A DNA stretch of 13,408 nucleotides from Thoreauomyces humboldtii (Eukaryota > Chytridiomycota > Chytridiomycetes > Spizellomycetales > Powellomycetaceae): contig JADGJA010000640.1 in NCBI GenBank assembly GCA_027596035.1, positions 1-13,408 on the forward strand. Reading direction: 5' to 3'. The translations under genes and the position numbers were made by a program. Each line of letters starts with the position of its first letter. Positions within the stretch are counted from its first letter, which is position 1. Positions 13,407 to 13,408 of this stretch are shown one piece after another. A model generated the notes under the pieces. That model made no database searches, had not been told where the DNA came from, and saw only the letters and a list, made by a program, of their open reading frames with translations.

Positions 13407-13408
13407 GC

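Noticed and set aside
1..13408. Adenain-type protease or DNA polymerase B
   Set aside because: Looked for because adintoviruses and Polintons carry them; no matching motifs found in any frame. They may have been lost in the 6700 deletion.

Overview
The window looks like a complete linear element of about 13.4 kb belonging to the Polinton-like virus / adintovirus-type group of eukaryotic double-stranded DNA viruses, or an endogenous copy of one. The grounds are a perfect 71-bp terminal inverted repeat (1-71 against 13336-13406), and a morphogenesis module typical of the group: a double jelly-roll-type major capsid protein, a penton-type minor capsid protein and an A32/FtsK-like packaging ATPase. 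A replication module and integrase remnants accompany it. SV40-like nuclear localisation signals, TATA-type promoters and splice-like signals point to a eukaryotic host. The host itself cannot be identified from the sequence.

Layout. The left half (about 57-6223) is the virion module: a fibre-like beta-rich protein and the packaging ATPase on the minus strand; then on the plus strand a 32-residue basic peptide, the penton, a lysine/glutamate-rich protein and the major capsid protein; a small amphipathic protein on the minus strand; and a large disordered, NLS-rich protein on the plus strand. The middle (6224-9213) holds the 5' remnant of a retroviral-type (rve) integrase. It abuts tail to tail a C-terminally truncated primase-helicase (archaeo-eukaryotic primase plus herpesvirus origin-binding-protein-like SF2 helicase). 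A divergent intergenic region rich in inverted repeats follows, then a small DUF6496-like protein and a zinc-ribbon protein. The right part (9265-12057) encodes a D5-like SF3 helicase, a 39-bp tandem-repeat array with inverted copies, and the C-terminal domain of a probable tyrosine recombinase. The last 1.3 kb holds an unknown gene that may be spliced, 127-bp repeats with 22-bp stems, a 27-bp repeat and a 51-bp palindrome beside the right terminus.

Integrity. At least six genes are broken: in-frame stops in the ATPase (TGA), the capsid protein (TGA) and the primase-helicase (TAG), and single-base frameshifts in the capsid gene, the D5-like helicase, the NLS-rich virion protein and the integrase stub. 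No DNA polymerase B or adenain-type protease was recognised. The identical termini alongside these breaks suggest a young but defective endogenous copy, a non-autonomous derivative with an internal deletion near 6700, or assembly errors. The sequence alone does not decide between them.
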